Source: Mesostigma viride (lineage: Eukaryota > Streptophyta > Mesostigmatophyceae > Mesostigmatales > Mesostigmataceae). From it: a stretch of 64,000 bases of DNA. A model generated the notes under the pieces. That model searched no databases and was not told where the DNA came from. It saw only the letters and a list, made by a program, of their open reading frames with translations. Where the stretch lies: assembly GCA_009746045.1 (NCBI GenBank), contig RPFO01000090.1:1100798-1164797 (forward strand), in the 5' to 3' direction. Shown here in pieces: positions 54,626 through 63,935 of this stretch (position 1 is the first letter of the stretch; every line of letters starts with the position of its first letter). Made by a program: the position numbers and the translations under genes.

Positions 54626-57600
54626 GAATGATGATCCCCGTCGTCTTCGTCGTCCACGACCACGGCAAAGTCCATGTCGACGTCTTGCCACCCATCTTCA
54701 AGAAGCCGATATTTGATAAGTCGGACCAGGCGCTTCCACCGGCGGATATGGGCGGGTAACCCGAACACCAGCAGAACTCTGGAGGGTCCCTTCAACAGGG
54801 CCTTGGTGATCTGGTCAACCACATCCCACGCGGCATACCTCAAACGGGAGGAGGGTAAGGGTATCTGGCTGTCGACCGGAATACAGTCTTGATCCCACTC
54901 GCGCAGGTTCCTCCACTTCTCGTTGCTGTCAGCTGTCAGGTCCAGCACAGCAAACGCCTGGTCCTTCAGCTTCCCAGGAAGGTCTTCAGACCCCGTGTAC
55001 AACTCGTCCACCACCTTCGTCACCACCAGATCCTTTCTTTTTTCGTTTTCCTTCCATGTCATTGTCCTGTATGCGATCCAGTCGGGTCCCATCTTCACCC
55101 CGTCCCAATAGGTGAAGGCTTCCAGCCTGTCCCACCACCCCCTCTTGGCCTTGGCAGTCCCCTCCTCCTTAGCCGCCGCCTGCACCTCCTCCTCCGCCGC
55201 CGCCTCCTGCTGTGGCACACCCAGCAGATGTTTGGTCTTCACCCCCAAATCGTCATACAAATGACGGGGGTGGGAAGCGAGCAGCCCTCTCGGGAACTTC
55301 CAGTCCTTCTGGTCGACCACTTTCCTTTTAGCCGGCGGAAGGTCCCTCAGCGTGAGAATGATCGCCCTCGTGGCCGTGACGATCACCCGCCAAAAGTCTC
55401 TGGTCAGGCGGCAGTCGGCGATGAACTTGTCGAGGTCCGTGGCGACGGTGCCCTTCAGCTTCACGCCAAACACGTGCTCCCTCACCAATACGGGGTCGAA
55501 AGTCCCGTTTAGTTGTTTGCAAGCGGCCATCAGCTCGGGGTTCTCCAGGAACTTGATGTGGGCGAATTGCTTTGCCGCCTCTATCAAATTCTTGGCGACT
55601 TCCATTATTTTTATCAGGTTGCTGGGAGGGGCCTCACAGGACATGATCGGCGCTTGGATCAGGCTGTCGAAGTACTGGAAACTCGCAAGTTCCCGATGCG
55701 CGGTGAAAATGGACAGTTCGTGCGCCTTGTCTTTAGGGCGCGTGTCAAGGAAGTCTTGCCGAGCCGCGATATCCTGTGCGATCGCCGGCTTGCCGTCGAC
55801 AGCGGGCTTCAAAGGGTCCTCACACCAGAACAGCCAGCGCTGCATGAAGTTCTTCTGGTCCGGCCCCCACTTGTCCGTCTCTTCAGCCCCTCCTGCCTTG
55901 TCGCCTGCGCCGTCCCCTTCGGCCTTGGCTTGCTCTCCTTTCTGCCAAAAGGGCTTCACAATCGCCCAGATCTTGCCGTACAGAGGAGTTGGGAGAGACA
56001 CGCCCTTCCCTCTCTTGACGGGTCCATATGCCTGGTAGGCCCGGTGCACATCCCCCAGCGCTGAGCCCCACGTTGCCTTGGCTTGGGCTGTGTCCTCGGC
56101 GTTCATGGCGTTCCCGAGCTGCCTGACAACTTCGATCATCTTGCCGACTTGTTCGGTAACCTGCATCCCCGTAGGGCAACAACGCGCAGAGACACATCGA
56201 CAGTCCTCCCAAATAAGCACAACTCAACTGAGAACAAGAATACGACTGACAGAAACGCCGGCGGTCGCATCTTGACCAAAATATGGCATGCTAAGGTGGA
56301 ACATGAAAACCCCTTATAGAAACGCCGGCGGTCGCATCTTGACCGAACTAATGGCATACTGAAATTAACACAAGAAAACCACTTATAGAAACGCCGGCGG
56401 TCGCAACCTGGCTTACCTTCTGTTCACGGATCTGCCACCAGGTCGGCAGGATGGTCTCACCCTTGAGCATCTGCACGTCCACCCCCCCGAAATTCGTCCA
56501 ATCAGTTGCCCACTCCTCCAGCTTCGCCGCGGCCACGGTCTTCGTGACCTCCTGCTCCTTCCCTCCCCGCGCAACGACCCTGAGCTTTTCCGCCTTCATG
56601 AAACCATTCAGCATTGCCTGGTACCACACAGATCTTTGGTCCACCGTCATATTGTCGGTGACCAGTTCGAATTTCACCGATTTGATGAGTGTGGTAAAGT
56701 GGTTCCCGTCCAGCACGAGAAAGCCGCAAATGGCTGGCGGCAACGGTGTCTTCTTCTCGAGTGGAGCCATCTCCCAGGCGGACTTGCACAAACTGTCCAA
56801 AAGCGCGGCCTTTCTCACGTCCACGGGCTTAAGTGAGTCCAGAATATCGGCCGGTCCTGTCAGAACCGCGGTGGAAGCAGCTTCGGCCATTCCCTTGGCC
56901 GAGCTCGTTCGCAGGTAGATATCAATCTCTTTGTCAGTCATTGCGCGAGCGTAGCCAGCCTTCATTGTCCGTGCCCCCCCATCTCCCCGAAGAGTTGCGC
57001 GAGCTGACGCTGGGTGCCTTCCTTTTTCATCCAGTCATGAAAACTGTTGGGGCACCGGTCAGCCAAAAACTGGAACGAGTACCGCCACACAGGAATCACC
57101 AGCTTGTCGTGGCCGTAGTCGGACTCCGAGTTTGCAAAAATGGTGGCGTTCTGCTCGGCTCTAGACAGATGCAAGTCTCGTGCGAGGAGCTTCTGAGGCC
57201 CCACGAACAGGTTCCTTGTCCACACCCGATTTCGATGCACCAAGGCTTTGGACATCTCATCGAGGTCCCGAGGCTGAACGGCAAGCTGCTTCCGCAACCG
57301 TTTGCCCTTCGCGATCTCATCGTTCACATCCAGGATGTCATCATCATCCTGCGACACCGGGGACTTCTCCCATTTCTCAAGCAGAGACACGGGAGCATCC
57401 GCAACCTCCACCTCCTTTCCTTTCCCCTTTCCCTTCAGCGCCTTCCCCTTGTAGGTCGCAAGTGCTTCGGAGAGTCCCTTCTGGTGTTCGTCGACGGCAG
57501 CAGTCCACGTACTATCTATTTTCATGTTCTCGCGGCGCGCGTGCTGGTCGAGGCTGATTGAGTACAGGATGGCCGCGTGGGTCGCCCTCTCGGCCTGCAC

Positions 57601-60600
57601 GTACTGCGTTGATGCGAAAAAATCAGGAAAGCATAACCAAAAGGAATAAAGTAAATGCCGATTGAGAAACGCCGGCCGTCGCAACCTACATGAAACCTGA
57701 ACCTCAACATCAAAGCCCCCCTCACGACAGAGGTATACTTACCTCGTTCCCCTTAACAATGATATGAAAAAATCAGGAAAGCATAACCGAAAGGAATAAA
57801 GTAAATGTCACACTTGAGAAACGCCGGCCGTCGCAACCTAGATGAAACCTAAACCTCAAGATCAGAGCCCCCCTCACAACAGAGGTACACTTGGCTCATT
57901 TCCCTCAACGATGCGAAATCAGGAAAGGAAGTAAGTGTTAGTCAAAAGGAAGTAAGTGTCACACTTGAGAAACGCCGGCCGTCGCAACCTACATGAAACC
58001 TGGACCTCAAGAACAAAGCCCCCCTCACAACAGAGGTAGACTTACCTCATTCCCCTCAACCGCTGCTGCTTCAGCCGCTTTCTTCGACCCCTTCGCGATC
58101 TTCGGAGACTTGTCCCGGCGGGCATCGTGTTCCTTCAACATCTTGATCAGAGTCTTGGCGTCCGCCATCGTCACCGTCTTCAGTTTACACTTCCTCTCCT
58201 TCCCTTTGCCCTCGAACAGGTTCTCCTCCATCCACTTTATCAAGGCCTTGGCGCTCGGGATCTCCTCAGGCTGTGTGGCGCCATCGGGCGCGCACGCATT
58301 CTTCACGATCAACTCAGCGACTTGATGGAGAGTCATCATCTGGTTCCGTACCTCAGGTGGGGCTGTTTCCGTTCTCACCTCGGCCACAACCCACTTTGCC
58401 AACTTCTTCAGTTGATAAGCATCCGCTTGCTCCTTAAAGCGTGTCATTTTCGCAGTATCGCCGTCGCTTCCACCCGCGCCCTCTGACACAGGCTCACCGA
58501 CAGCGATAGCCCCCTCTCCCTGGAGATTTGCCCCACCCTGACGACCGGCTTCCTGCAAGAACATTATCAACGGAAGATTTTTAATGTAAGAAAAGTGTAG
58601 AGAAACGCCGGCCGTCGTAACTCTGTCAATTGAGGACGAACCTAAACTTTCAATTTGTAAGTCAACGGTAACTTACCCTTCCCCCCTCTGCAGTGGAACC
58701 ACCGTAAGATCCACTTCCCCTCCTGTCACCGCCCTCTTGCTGCTCGAACGGACTTCCCTGTAAAAATAGCAAACGCGATTGTCCATTCACAAGAAAAAAA
58801 TTACTACAAAAATAAACAAGGATATACGCACGCAAACCTTTTCAATACAAGTAAACCGGAGAGGAATCTGACGCACTCATGTACCTGGGTGCTTCCCGCC
58901 ATTGAGCGGGCTTCTCTTGCACCAACATCCTCTTGCCGGCCCTGCGAACATTTCAACGGAAAGTAAAAATCCGCTTAGTTGTCGGAAATGACATGTCTGG
59001 CGAATATTGCAAAAAAATGCGTATTGTATTTCACGACATCAATTTAATGGGCGGAGACTTACGAAGATCGGCCCGCCACCTTCCAAATTGCCCAGCGTCA
59101 TATCGAAAACATCGAGGACTTCCCCTCCATCGACCCCCTTCCCCCTTCCCCTCTGCCGCGGCGGGGGCATATCGCCCGTCGCGACCGGCTTGGAAGTCGC
59201 GGGGGGATCCCTTGCGGTTGAGGGCACTGCGGCCGACTCGTGCACACTCTCCCCCCTCTTTTGGGCTACTGCGGCAGGCGCGGCATGGGAGGGCGCGGCG
59301 GCTACTGTCTCTGGCGCATTCTGAGCCAACCGACGCAACCTTAGCTCCTGCTGGAGCAGGGTTTCGAAACGAGGCATGAATGTGCGCTTGGAGGTATAAG
59401 GCACCTTGGCGACTTCAGGTTTGTCATTAAGGATGTCTTGGTACAGCGCGAATTGCTGTTCACGAGTGCCATTCGCGAGTCGCTCAAACCGCTCAATCTG
59501 AATCCGCTTAACCGGATCGTCCACCATCTCAAGACCACCGTGGTACTCATCCTTCCCAGTGACCGCGGCAAAGCTGACACCAGATTCCACCATTGGGGGC
59601 GGCGTGCCCTCCCTTGCACGCTTGTGAGGAGGCTGTTGTGGGGAGGCGCCTTGGGCCTGAACTGGTTGCCCTTCTGACCCTTCCCCCCTAGGGGGAGAGT
59701 CGCCGACCACCTGCGATGTAGGGCCGCCCTTTTCCATCTGCAACACAAAACAAAAAAATTGGAAAAAACATACGAGTCAGCAGGAAGATGCGCCCCACGT
59801 CGCAACTCAATACAAAAAATGCATCATTATGTCAAGGTACAAACAACGTTATAATTCAGAATGAACAGAGATTCATAACAAGAGAACGACGCACTAAAAG
59901 ATGCGACCGCCGTCGCAACTTTCGTCAATTCACTCTCTATACAAACAACTCTATGTCCCTCATAAAGAATCAATTGGCAAGGAAATGCAAAAAAATTCCG
60001 TTACCACCTCCGTCGACCCATAAGTGGTTCGCGAATGGGAAATCGCTGCTGATTTTCGGTCGAGCCCTTCACGGTATTTTCGAAATCTCGAGGCAAGGTT
60101 GCGCGGAAGAGGGCCCCCCTCAATCATGCGTGCGATCGGACTGGCCATGGAAACGGATACCTGGTTCCTGGACTGCCTTGCACGGTCAACCATCTTGAAA
60201 CTTCCCCGGAGAAGGAAATCAGACGTCAGACGGTTGAATATGCGAACGTCAAGATTTGACCAACCCATCATCCATTCCACCACCTTCTCCGCGGCATCAT
60301 GGAAGACCTGCCTCTCATCCGCCACTCCTCGAGACCCAAACACACAATCGGCCGTGTTATCGTCGTGCCTCTTAAGGCGAATGTTCACGTCCTCTTTGTC
60401 ATCATCCATTTCCGACAGCCGAATTACAGCCCTTTTGGCTCCGTCCACTCCATCCTCAAGAAGGACGTCCATCTGCGCCCCTCCCACACAATTGTTGTCA
60501 ACGTATTGTTGCAAATGACGGGAAATCATGTCCTTTCCAAAAGCTACGATGTGTTCCCCACACAGACCCATGTCGGTAATTGACAGCTTTTTACATTTCC

Positions 60601-60694
60601 TATCCCGGCACTTCTTTTCGGGATCCTTCTCAAAAATCCGGAAAACAGCGTCCTGATATGGACGTCCCCTTATGTCGACCGTCAGACTGGACAT
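52724..60694 (-). CDS. Large multi-exon gene of unknown function with motif-bearing introns
   Basis: Nine minus-strand exons inferred from GT-AG sites and phase: 60694-60005, 59737-59063, 58941-58885, 58757-58677, 58552-58046, 57603-56417, 56160-54314, ~53892-53562 and 53418-52724. The first six junctions are phase 0. Exon 1 begins right after an AG at the ATG and has a C-x4-C-x10-C-x2-H motif (residues 29-48). Exons 2-5 are Gly/Pro/Gln-rich then helical. Exon 7 ends in a run of 14 Asp and Glu/Gly/Arg-rich tail. Exon 9 has a Lys/Arg-rich part and a globular C-terminus (WDNIPSYRPGKR). Two frame breaks (56962 and 54331) sit at or just past seven-G runs; one extra G would restore each, giving about 2,000 residues. 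Otherwise there are separate products, one starting at an overlapping ATGA. No known domain was recognised. Confidence 0.6.
54037..54300 (-). repeat. Four 72-bp tandem units with the GC-hairpin motif, inverted orientation
   Basis: Unit starts at 54037, 54109, 54181 and 54253. Each starts CGCCCGCCGGCG on the plus strand and continues with CAGTAACAGGCCGCGAGCC and CTGGCGATCCCC. Relative to the gene the motif is opposite to that in the other introns. The units lie after a GAG|GTAAGC donor, hence in intron 7. All three frames stay largely open because 72 is a multiple of three. Confidence 0.85.
56251..56408 (-). repeat. Three 67-69-bp tandem units with the motif in intron 6
   Basis: Units start at 56251, 56318 and 56387 (AGAAACGCCGGCGGTCGCA on the plus strand). 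On the coding strand each unit also supplies a pyrimidine-rich stretch ending in AG or TTAG. The unit nearest the donor follows GTAAGCCAG directly. Confidence 0.9.
57665..58045 (-). repeat. Three ~151-bp tandem units with the motif in intron 5
   Basis: Motif copies at 57665, 57817 and 57968 (AGAAACGCCGGCCGTCGCAA on the plus strand). Each unit runs from a donor-like region (GAATGAGGTAAGT, GAAATGAGCCAAGT, GAACGAGGTAAGT on the coding strand) through CCTCTGTTGTGAGGGGG and the motif to TTTCCTGATTT. The repeat thus includes the exon 5 end and its donor; the middle copy has lost the GT. Confidence 0.9.
58601..58622 (-). repeat. Single motif copy in intron 4
   Basis: Coding strand GTTACGACGGCCGGCGTTTC, about midway in a 124-bp intron that runs from GTAAGTTACC to TTCTTGCAG. 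This is the simplest motif-bearing intron. Confidence 0.85.
59787..59920 (-). repeat. Two diverged motif copies in intron 1
   Basis: 59899-59920 is GTTGCGACGGCGGTCGCATC and 59787-59806 is GTTGCGACGTGGGGCGCATC on the coding strand. The CG-rich core and GTTGCG start are kept, but the 3' TTTC becomes ATC. Confidence 0.75.
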
Positions 60695-60808
60695 CTGCGA
60701 AACCAGAACATACCGGCCGCGAGTAGTTTATATTATTAAAAAAAACTGGCATTTATTAAGTCATCTTCATCTATTTATGCGAGCTAAAATTTGAAGAAAA
60801 TGCAACAA

Positions 60809-60970
60809 AGAAACGCCCTGGGGCGCAACTTCCTCAACAACCACTTTCTACGTACAAACGAATGGCAATCACATCGACTACGATTGTCACTACATACGAA
60901 TGTCCAGACAATATAATGTGTATGTAGAGGGGGGGCATTCAAGACCAGAGAAACGCCGGCGGGCGCAACT
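60809..60970 (-). repeat. Two motif copies in the spacer before the large gene
   Basis: 60949-60970 (GTTGCGCCCGCCGGCGTTTC) directly follows the stop of the upstream gene. 60809-60830 (GTTGCGCCCCAGGGCGTTTC) lies ~115 bp before the next ATG. Each can form a CGCC/GGCG four-base-pair stem with a four-base loop. Confidence 0.85.
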
Positions 60971-60974
60971 CATA

Positions 60975-61841
60975 TCAATATAGACTGTCCCGCGACTCGT
61001 TCCACTCTCTGCAGGTTTTGCAACAACCGATCGAGCGAACTCTCGGAACCTCTTTCGCCGCCATTTCATCGACACGAGCGAACATCTCTTCTTTGGCGGC
61101 CACCAACTTTGCCTCCTTGTTGCCGGTGTCAGGATAGATTTCGGACCTCCTCGTCTTCATCGGGGCCACTCTCTCCAAATACTCTGCACACAGAGAATCC
61201 TGCTCCTCCTCCACAATCGCCTTCACGCCGGATACAATCGCTTTGGCTTTTGTTTCCACGCGAAAATCGAACTCTCGTTGAGTTATCAGCGGAATGTCGG
61301 CGAGTGCAAAACACATACGCCGATAAAGTTCGCTTACATCCGTGTCACGCGAGTCGGCAAAAGGTGTCGTCATCAAAAAGCATCTCAAGCTACTCCAACC
61401 ATTTTCTTGGGCGCCGGCAACGTAGCCTCCCTTTGCCAAGTCCGCACCTGTCGCGGAGTCTTTGACTATCCAATCTTCAAGGAAGTACTCGTCTCCCCTG
61501 GTGAAATCAAAATTTACACCCACGACCTCTCCGACAGTCATGTCCAGGCGAAGTCGCAGGGCCCCCCCCGCCAATCCAGGTCCGAGGGCGCCCGCCATTC
61601 CAAGTCCGCGACTGAGGGCATTTTCGATGTGACGAGAATGTTCTTCGTGCTTTCGGCAATACAAGTCAAATCCGAGAGCGGTTTTCTTGCAAGTGGACAC
61701 ATCACACTTGCGCGGCGCCCCTATTGAGCGAGCAACACTCTGAATGACAGTGGCAACCGCTTGGTGTTGTTGAAGTCGTTGCCAATCCTCCATCAGGAGG
61801 TGACTAGACGAATCGGACGAATCTTCCGTCGAACCGGACAT
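60975..61841 (-). CDS. Putative zinc-motif protein, unknown function
   Basis: 288 residues from the ATG at 61841, which directly follows TTGTCGCAG. An acidic Ser-rich start is followed by a helix (MEDWQRLQQHQAVATVIQSV) and a Cys/His motif at residues 46-65 with C-x4-C-x10-C-x2-H spacing (KCDVSTCKK to CRKH). Exon 1 of the next gene has the same spacing and the same Cys-Lys-Lys, so the two are probably paralogues. The rest is Gly-rich then helical, ending with GCCKTCREWNES and a TGA. No introns. Transcribed in the same direction as all neighbours. The family is not recognised; DNA, RNA or protein binding through the zinc motif is inference only. Confidence 0.6.
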   Translation of the reverse strand: MSGSTEDSSDSSSHLLMEDWQRLQQHQAVATVIQSVARSIGAPRKCDVSTCKKTALGFDLYCRKHEEHSRHIENALSRGLGMAGALGPGLAGGALRLRLDMTVGEVVGVNFDFTRGDEYFLEDWIVKDSATGADLAKGGYVAGAQENGWSSLRCFLMTTPFADSRDTDVSELYRRMCFALADIPLITQREFDFRVETKAKAIVSGVKAIVEEEQDSLCAEYLERVAPMKTRRSEIYPDTGNKEAKLVAAKEEMFARVDEMAAKEVPRVRSIGCCKTCREWNESRDSLY

Positions 61842-61951
61842 CTGCGACAAGTTACGATAACATACCGGCCCCGGAAAATAAAATTCAAAAAACGTTTTGA
61901 AATTTTTTTATTGTACTTGTTTATTAATACGAAGGTTTAAATTTGGCGCAA

Positions 61952-61973
61952 AGAAACGCCCCAAGGCGCAACT
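61952..61973 (-). repeat. Motif copy in the leader of the zinc-motif gene
   Basis: GTTGCGCCTTGGGGCGTTTC on the minus strand, ~110 bp before the ATG. The hairpin core CGCC-TTGG-GGCG is perfectly paired. Layout matches that at 60809, including AATAAA-type AT-rich sequence and GGGGCCGGTATGTT before the CGCAG|ATG. Confidence 0.85.
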
Positions 61974-62005
61974 TGTCGAACAGCAATATGGCGATAAAAC
62001 ATTAT

Positions 62006-62206
62006 CTATTCAATGTGCGATTGATGTGCTGAAACCTTCCAGACTTTGACACTGTCCGGTATCACCGGACTCGGACGAGGAGTCGAGTCGGAAGCGAGCC
62101 AGTAATCCTCGACTATTTTTTTGATGTACAATGGAAGACTCCTTCCATTATGTCGAAGTGTGTCGGTCCTTTGCCTTTTGGCCAAACTCTCCTTAACCTC
62201 CACCAT
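62006..62206 (-). CDS. Small hypothetical protein
   Basis: 66 residues from the ATG just after CTACGCGCAG|GAA (MVEVKESLAKRQRTDTLRHN), basic N-terminal half, ending SHIE and TAG. An upstream in-frame ATG at 62251 would add 15 residues, but the CAG there looks like a splice acceptor. No family recognised. Same direction as its neighbours and only ~100 bp from the stop of the MYND gene, so it could be a separate gene or a terminal exon. Confidence 0.4.
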   Translation of the reverse strand: MVEVKESLAKRQRTDTLRHNGRSLPLYIKKIVEDYWLASDSTPRPSPVIPDSVKVWKVSAHQSHIE

Positions 62207-62307
62207 TTCCTGCGCGTAGGAGGAAAATGATACGTTATAAACATTAAACATTAAACATTAAATATAACATCATATAAACAAGTTATTACTCTACATTTCA
62301 AGTTTTT

Positions 62308-63063
62308 CTAAGAGGCAGAGCCGTCGTGGAAGTTGAAGGAGAAGTCGACATCAGACCCCATAGTTTTATCCAGTATCGTCGTCACGTTAACCCCCCACTT
62401 CACCCCTGCCAGCACCTCCCTCGCTTGCCTCAGACGTTCGCATCTATCCTTATGCCTACTCCAGTCCGCACGCTGGCACTCCTCACTGCAATATCTGGCA
62501 TCCCTACATCCTCTACACCACTTGATATGAGGTCCTGTTTCGCACCCACACCCCTCCTTGGAGCACTTTCGCGTACTACGCATGCGATCCCCATCCCTCA
62601 CGATCGGGTCAGAGAGCAAGAAAAAGTTCATGTTGAGGGGTACTGCCCCTACACATGCATCAGCCCTCACGCGCAGAGAATGCGTAACATTCGGGTAAAA
62701 TGCGCGCCCGTAGGTGCACCCAAGCTGAGCCCCTTCCTCTTCCCCCAACTCTATCTTTGGCCCCTTTGTAATGAACGACACCAAAAGGCGGAACTCCGTC
62801 CTTGGGTCTATGGGCACTCTTAGATCCATCTGTGGTCTGAAAAAACCCTCTTGAATACAGAAGTTCATATCAGCTAGCTGGGCGTACATAATTCTCTCCA
62901 TTTGGCTGAACGAATCAAACGCCAATAAAACGGCCAAGTGGCGGCCTGTCCTCTCCTGCGCGACTCGAACTTCCTCGAATATGACACGCGACAGAAAGCG
63001 AACTTGTTTGAAAACGTTTTGAAGGACGCTTCCGTAGACTTCATTCACGATCTCGGACTCCAT
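62308..63063 (-). CDS. MYND-type zinc finger protein
   Basis: 251 residues from the ATG at 63063 (MESEIVNEVYG), which follows CCCTGAAAAAG. An upstream ATG adds eight residues. Residues ~1-160 are a helical then mixed region with no recognised domain (LLAFDSFSQMERIMYAQLAD, DPRTEFRLLVSFITKG). Residues ~167-208 form a MYND finger: CSKEGCGC, WCRGCRDARYCSEECQRADW, HKDRC. All zinc ligands including the final His and Cys are present. MYND fingers usually bind proline-rich peptides of partner proteins; no SET domain is attached. It ends HDGSAS and TAG. Context: unidirectional cluster with two other Cys/His-motif proteins. Confidence 0.75.
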   Translation of the reverse strand: MESEIVNEVYGSVLQNVFKQVRFLSRVIFEEVRVAQERTGRHLAVLLAFDSFSQMERIMYAQLADMNFCIQEGFFRPQMDLRVPIDPRTEFRLLVSFITKGPKIELGEEEGAQLGCTYGRAFYPNVTHSLRVRADACVGAVPLNMNFFLLSDPIVRDGDRMRSTRKCSKEGCGCETGPHIKWCRGCRDARYCSEECQRADWSRHKDRCERLRQAREVLAGVKWGVNVTTILDKTMGSDVDFSFNFHDGSAS

Positions 63064-63131
63064 CTTTTTCAGGGAAAAAACGAACAAAAAAATTCATAAA
63101 CATTAATTTATTATTTTATAATAACAAGTTA

Positions 63132-63371
63132 CTATTCCTCGGAATAGTTTTTTTTTATCCATTCCACAAACGCGTTTGTCACAAACACCTTCCATGCTTT
63201 CTCAAGAACTTGTCCCCCTGATGTTTTTGAGTATTCAAACTCGTCATCCGAAGAAACCAACTCCGGCACATCCTCCGAGAGGGTCTCTAAATTGTCATCG
63301 GCTTTCCTTTTGCGCTTGTGGTTTCCGAAGCATTTTTTTTGTTCTTCTTCTGACATTTGTTCTGCAACCAT
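63132..63371 (-). CDS. Small acidic hypothetical protein
   Basis: 79 residues (MVAEQMSEEEQKKC), with a basic patch KRKRKAD that could be a nuclear localisation signal, an acidic middle (VPELVSSDDEFEYS) and an amphipathic end (VFVTNAFVEWIKKN). CCATGGTTGCAG|AACAAATG also offers a splice-acceptor start at Met 6. First gene of the minus-strand cluster, downstream of the motif array at 63482-63886. No family recognised. Confidence 0.45.
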   Translation of the reverse strand: MVAEQMSEEEQKKCFGNHKRKRKADDNLETLSEDVPELVSSDDEFEYSKTSGGQVLEKAWKVFVTNAFVEWIKKNYSEE

Positions 63372-63481
63372 GGAGTCATTTCGAGGGGGGTGTGGTTTAA
63401 CGGGTGCAGATTTAAAGTAATTTGTTTTAGGTGAACGATGGTAAAAACTTCATTAGATATTTTAAACGAACGAGAAGCAAC

Positions 63482-63886
63482 AGAAACGACGGCGGGCGTA
63501 ACTATCATGGGAAACTTTGATATCACAAGATCACAATGGACACGAACGCGCTGCAACTTTCACGACATATTCTTCGACATCGAAAATAAAAAAGAAACGA
63601 CGGCGGGCGTAACTATCATGAAACATTGATCTTACAAGAAGCTGACGGGGATGCAACTTTCACGACAAACACTTCGACATCGAAGATGCAAAAGAAACGA
63701 CGGCGGGCGTAACTATCATGGAAAGATTGAGCTTACAAGATGACAAGTTAACTGACGGGGGTGCATCTTTCCCGAGATATATTTCGACATCGAAAAGGCA
63801 AAAGAAACGACGGCGGGCGTAACTAGCACAACCAATGTTGGTCATGTGCTCTTCCAGTAAGACAAGAAACGACGGCGGGCGTAACT
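63482..63886. repeat. Five-copy array of the GC-hairpin motif
   Basis: AGAAACGACGGCGGGCGTAA starts at 63482, 63593, 63693, 63803 and 63865. Spacing 111, 100, 110 and 62 bp. The first four copies are followed by ATCATG or a related trinucleotide. The intervals share GCAACTTTCACGACA and TTCGACATCGAA. Lies upstream of the first gene of the cluster. Confidence 0.92.
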
Positions 63887-63935
63887 ATCACACGGTCCAG
63901 GAAGAGTGACGTTGGCAGAATTATGGTGTTTGTAA

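Noticed and set aside
55352-56064. Plus-strand frames of 180-230 codons opposite exon 7
   Set aside because: Shadows of the minus-strand exon, which has better composition, splice sites and phase continuity.
63482-63886. CRISPR-like array of 20-bp repeats
   Set aside because: Intervals are themselves repeated, of uneven length (62-111 bp), and the genome has spliceosomal introns.
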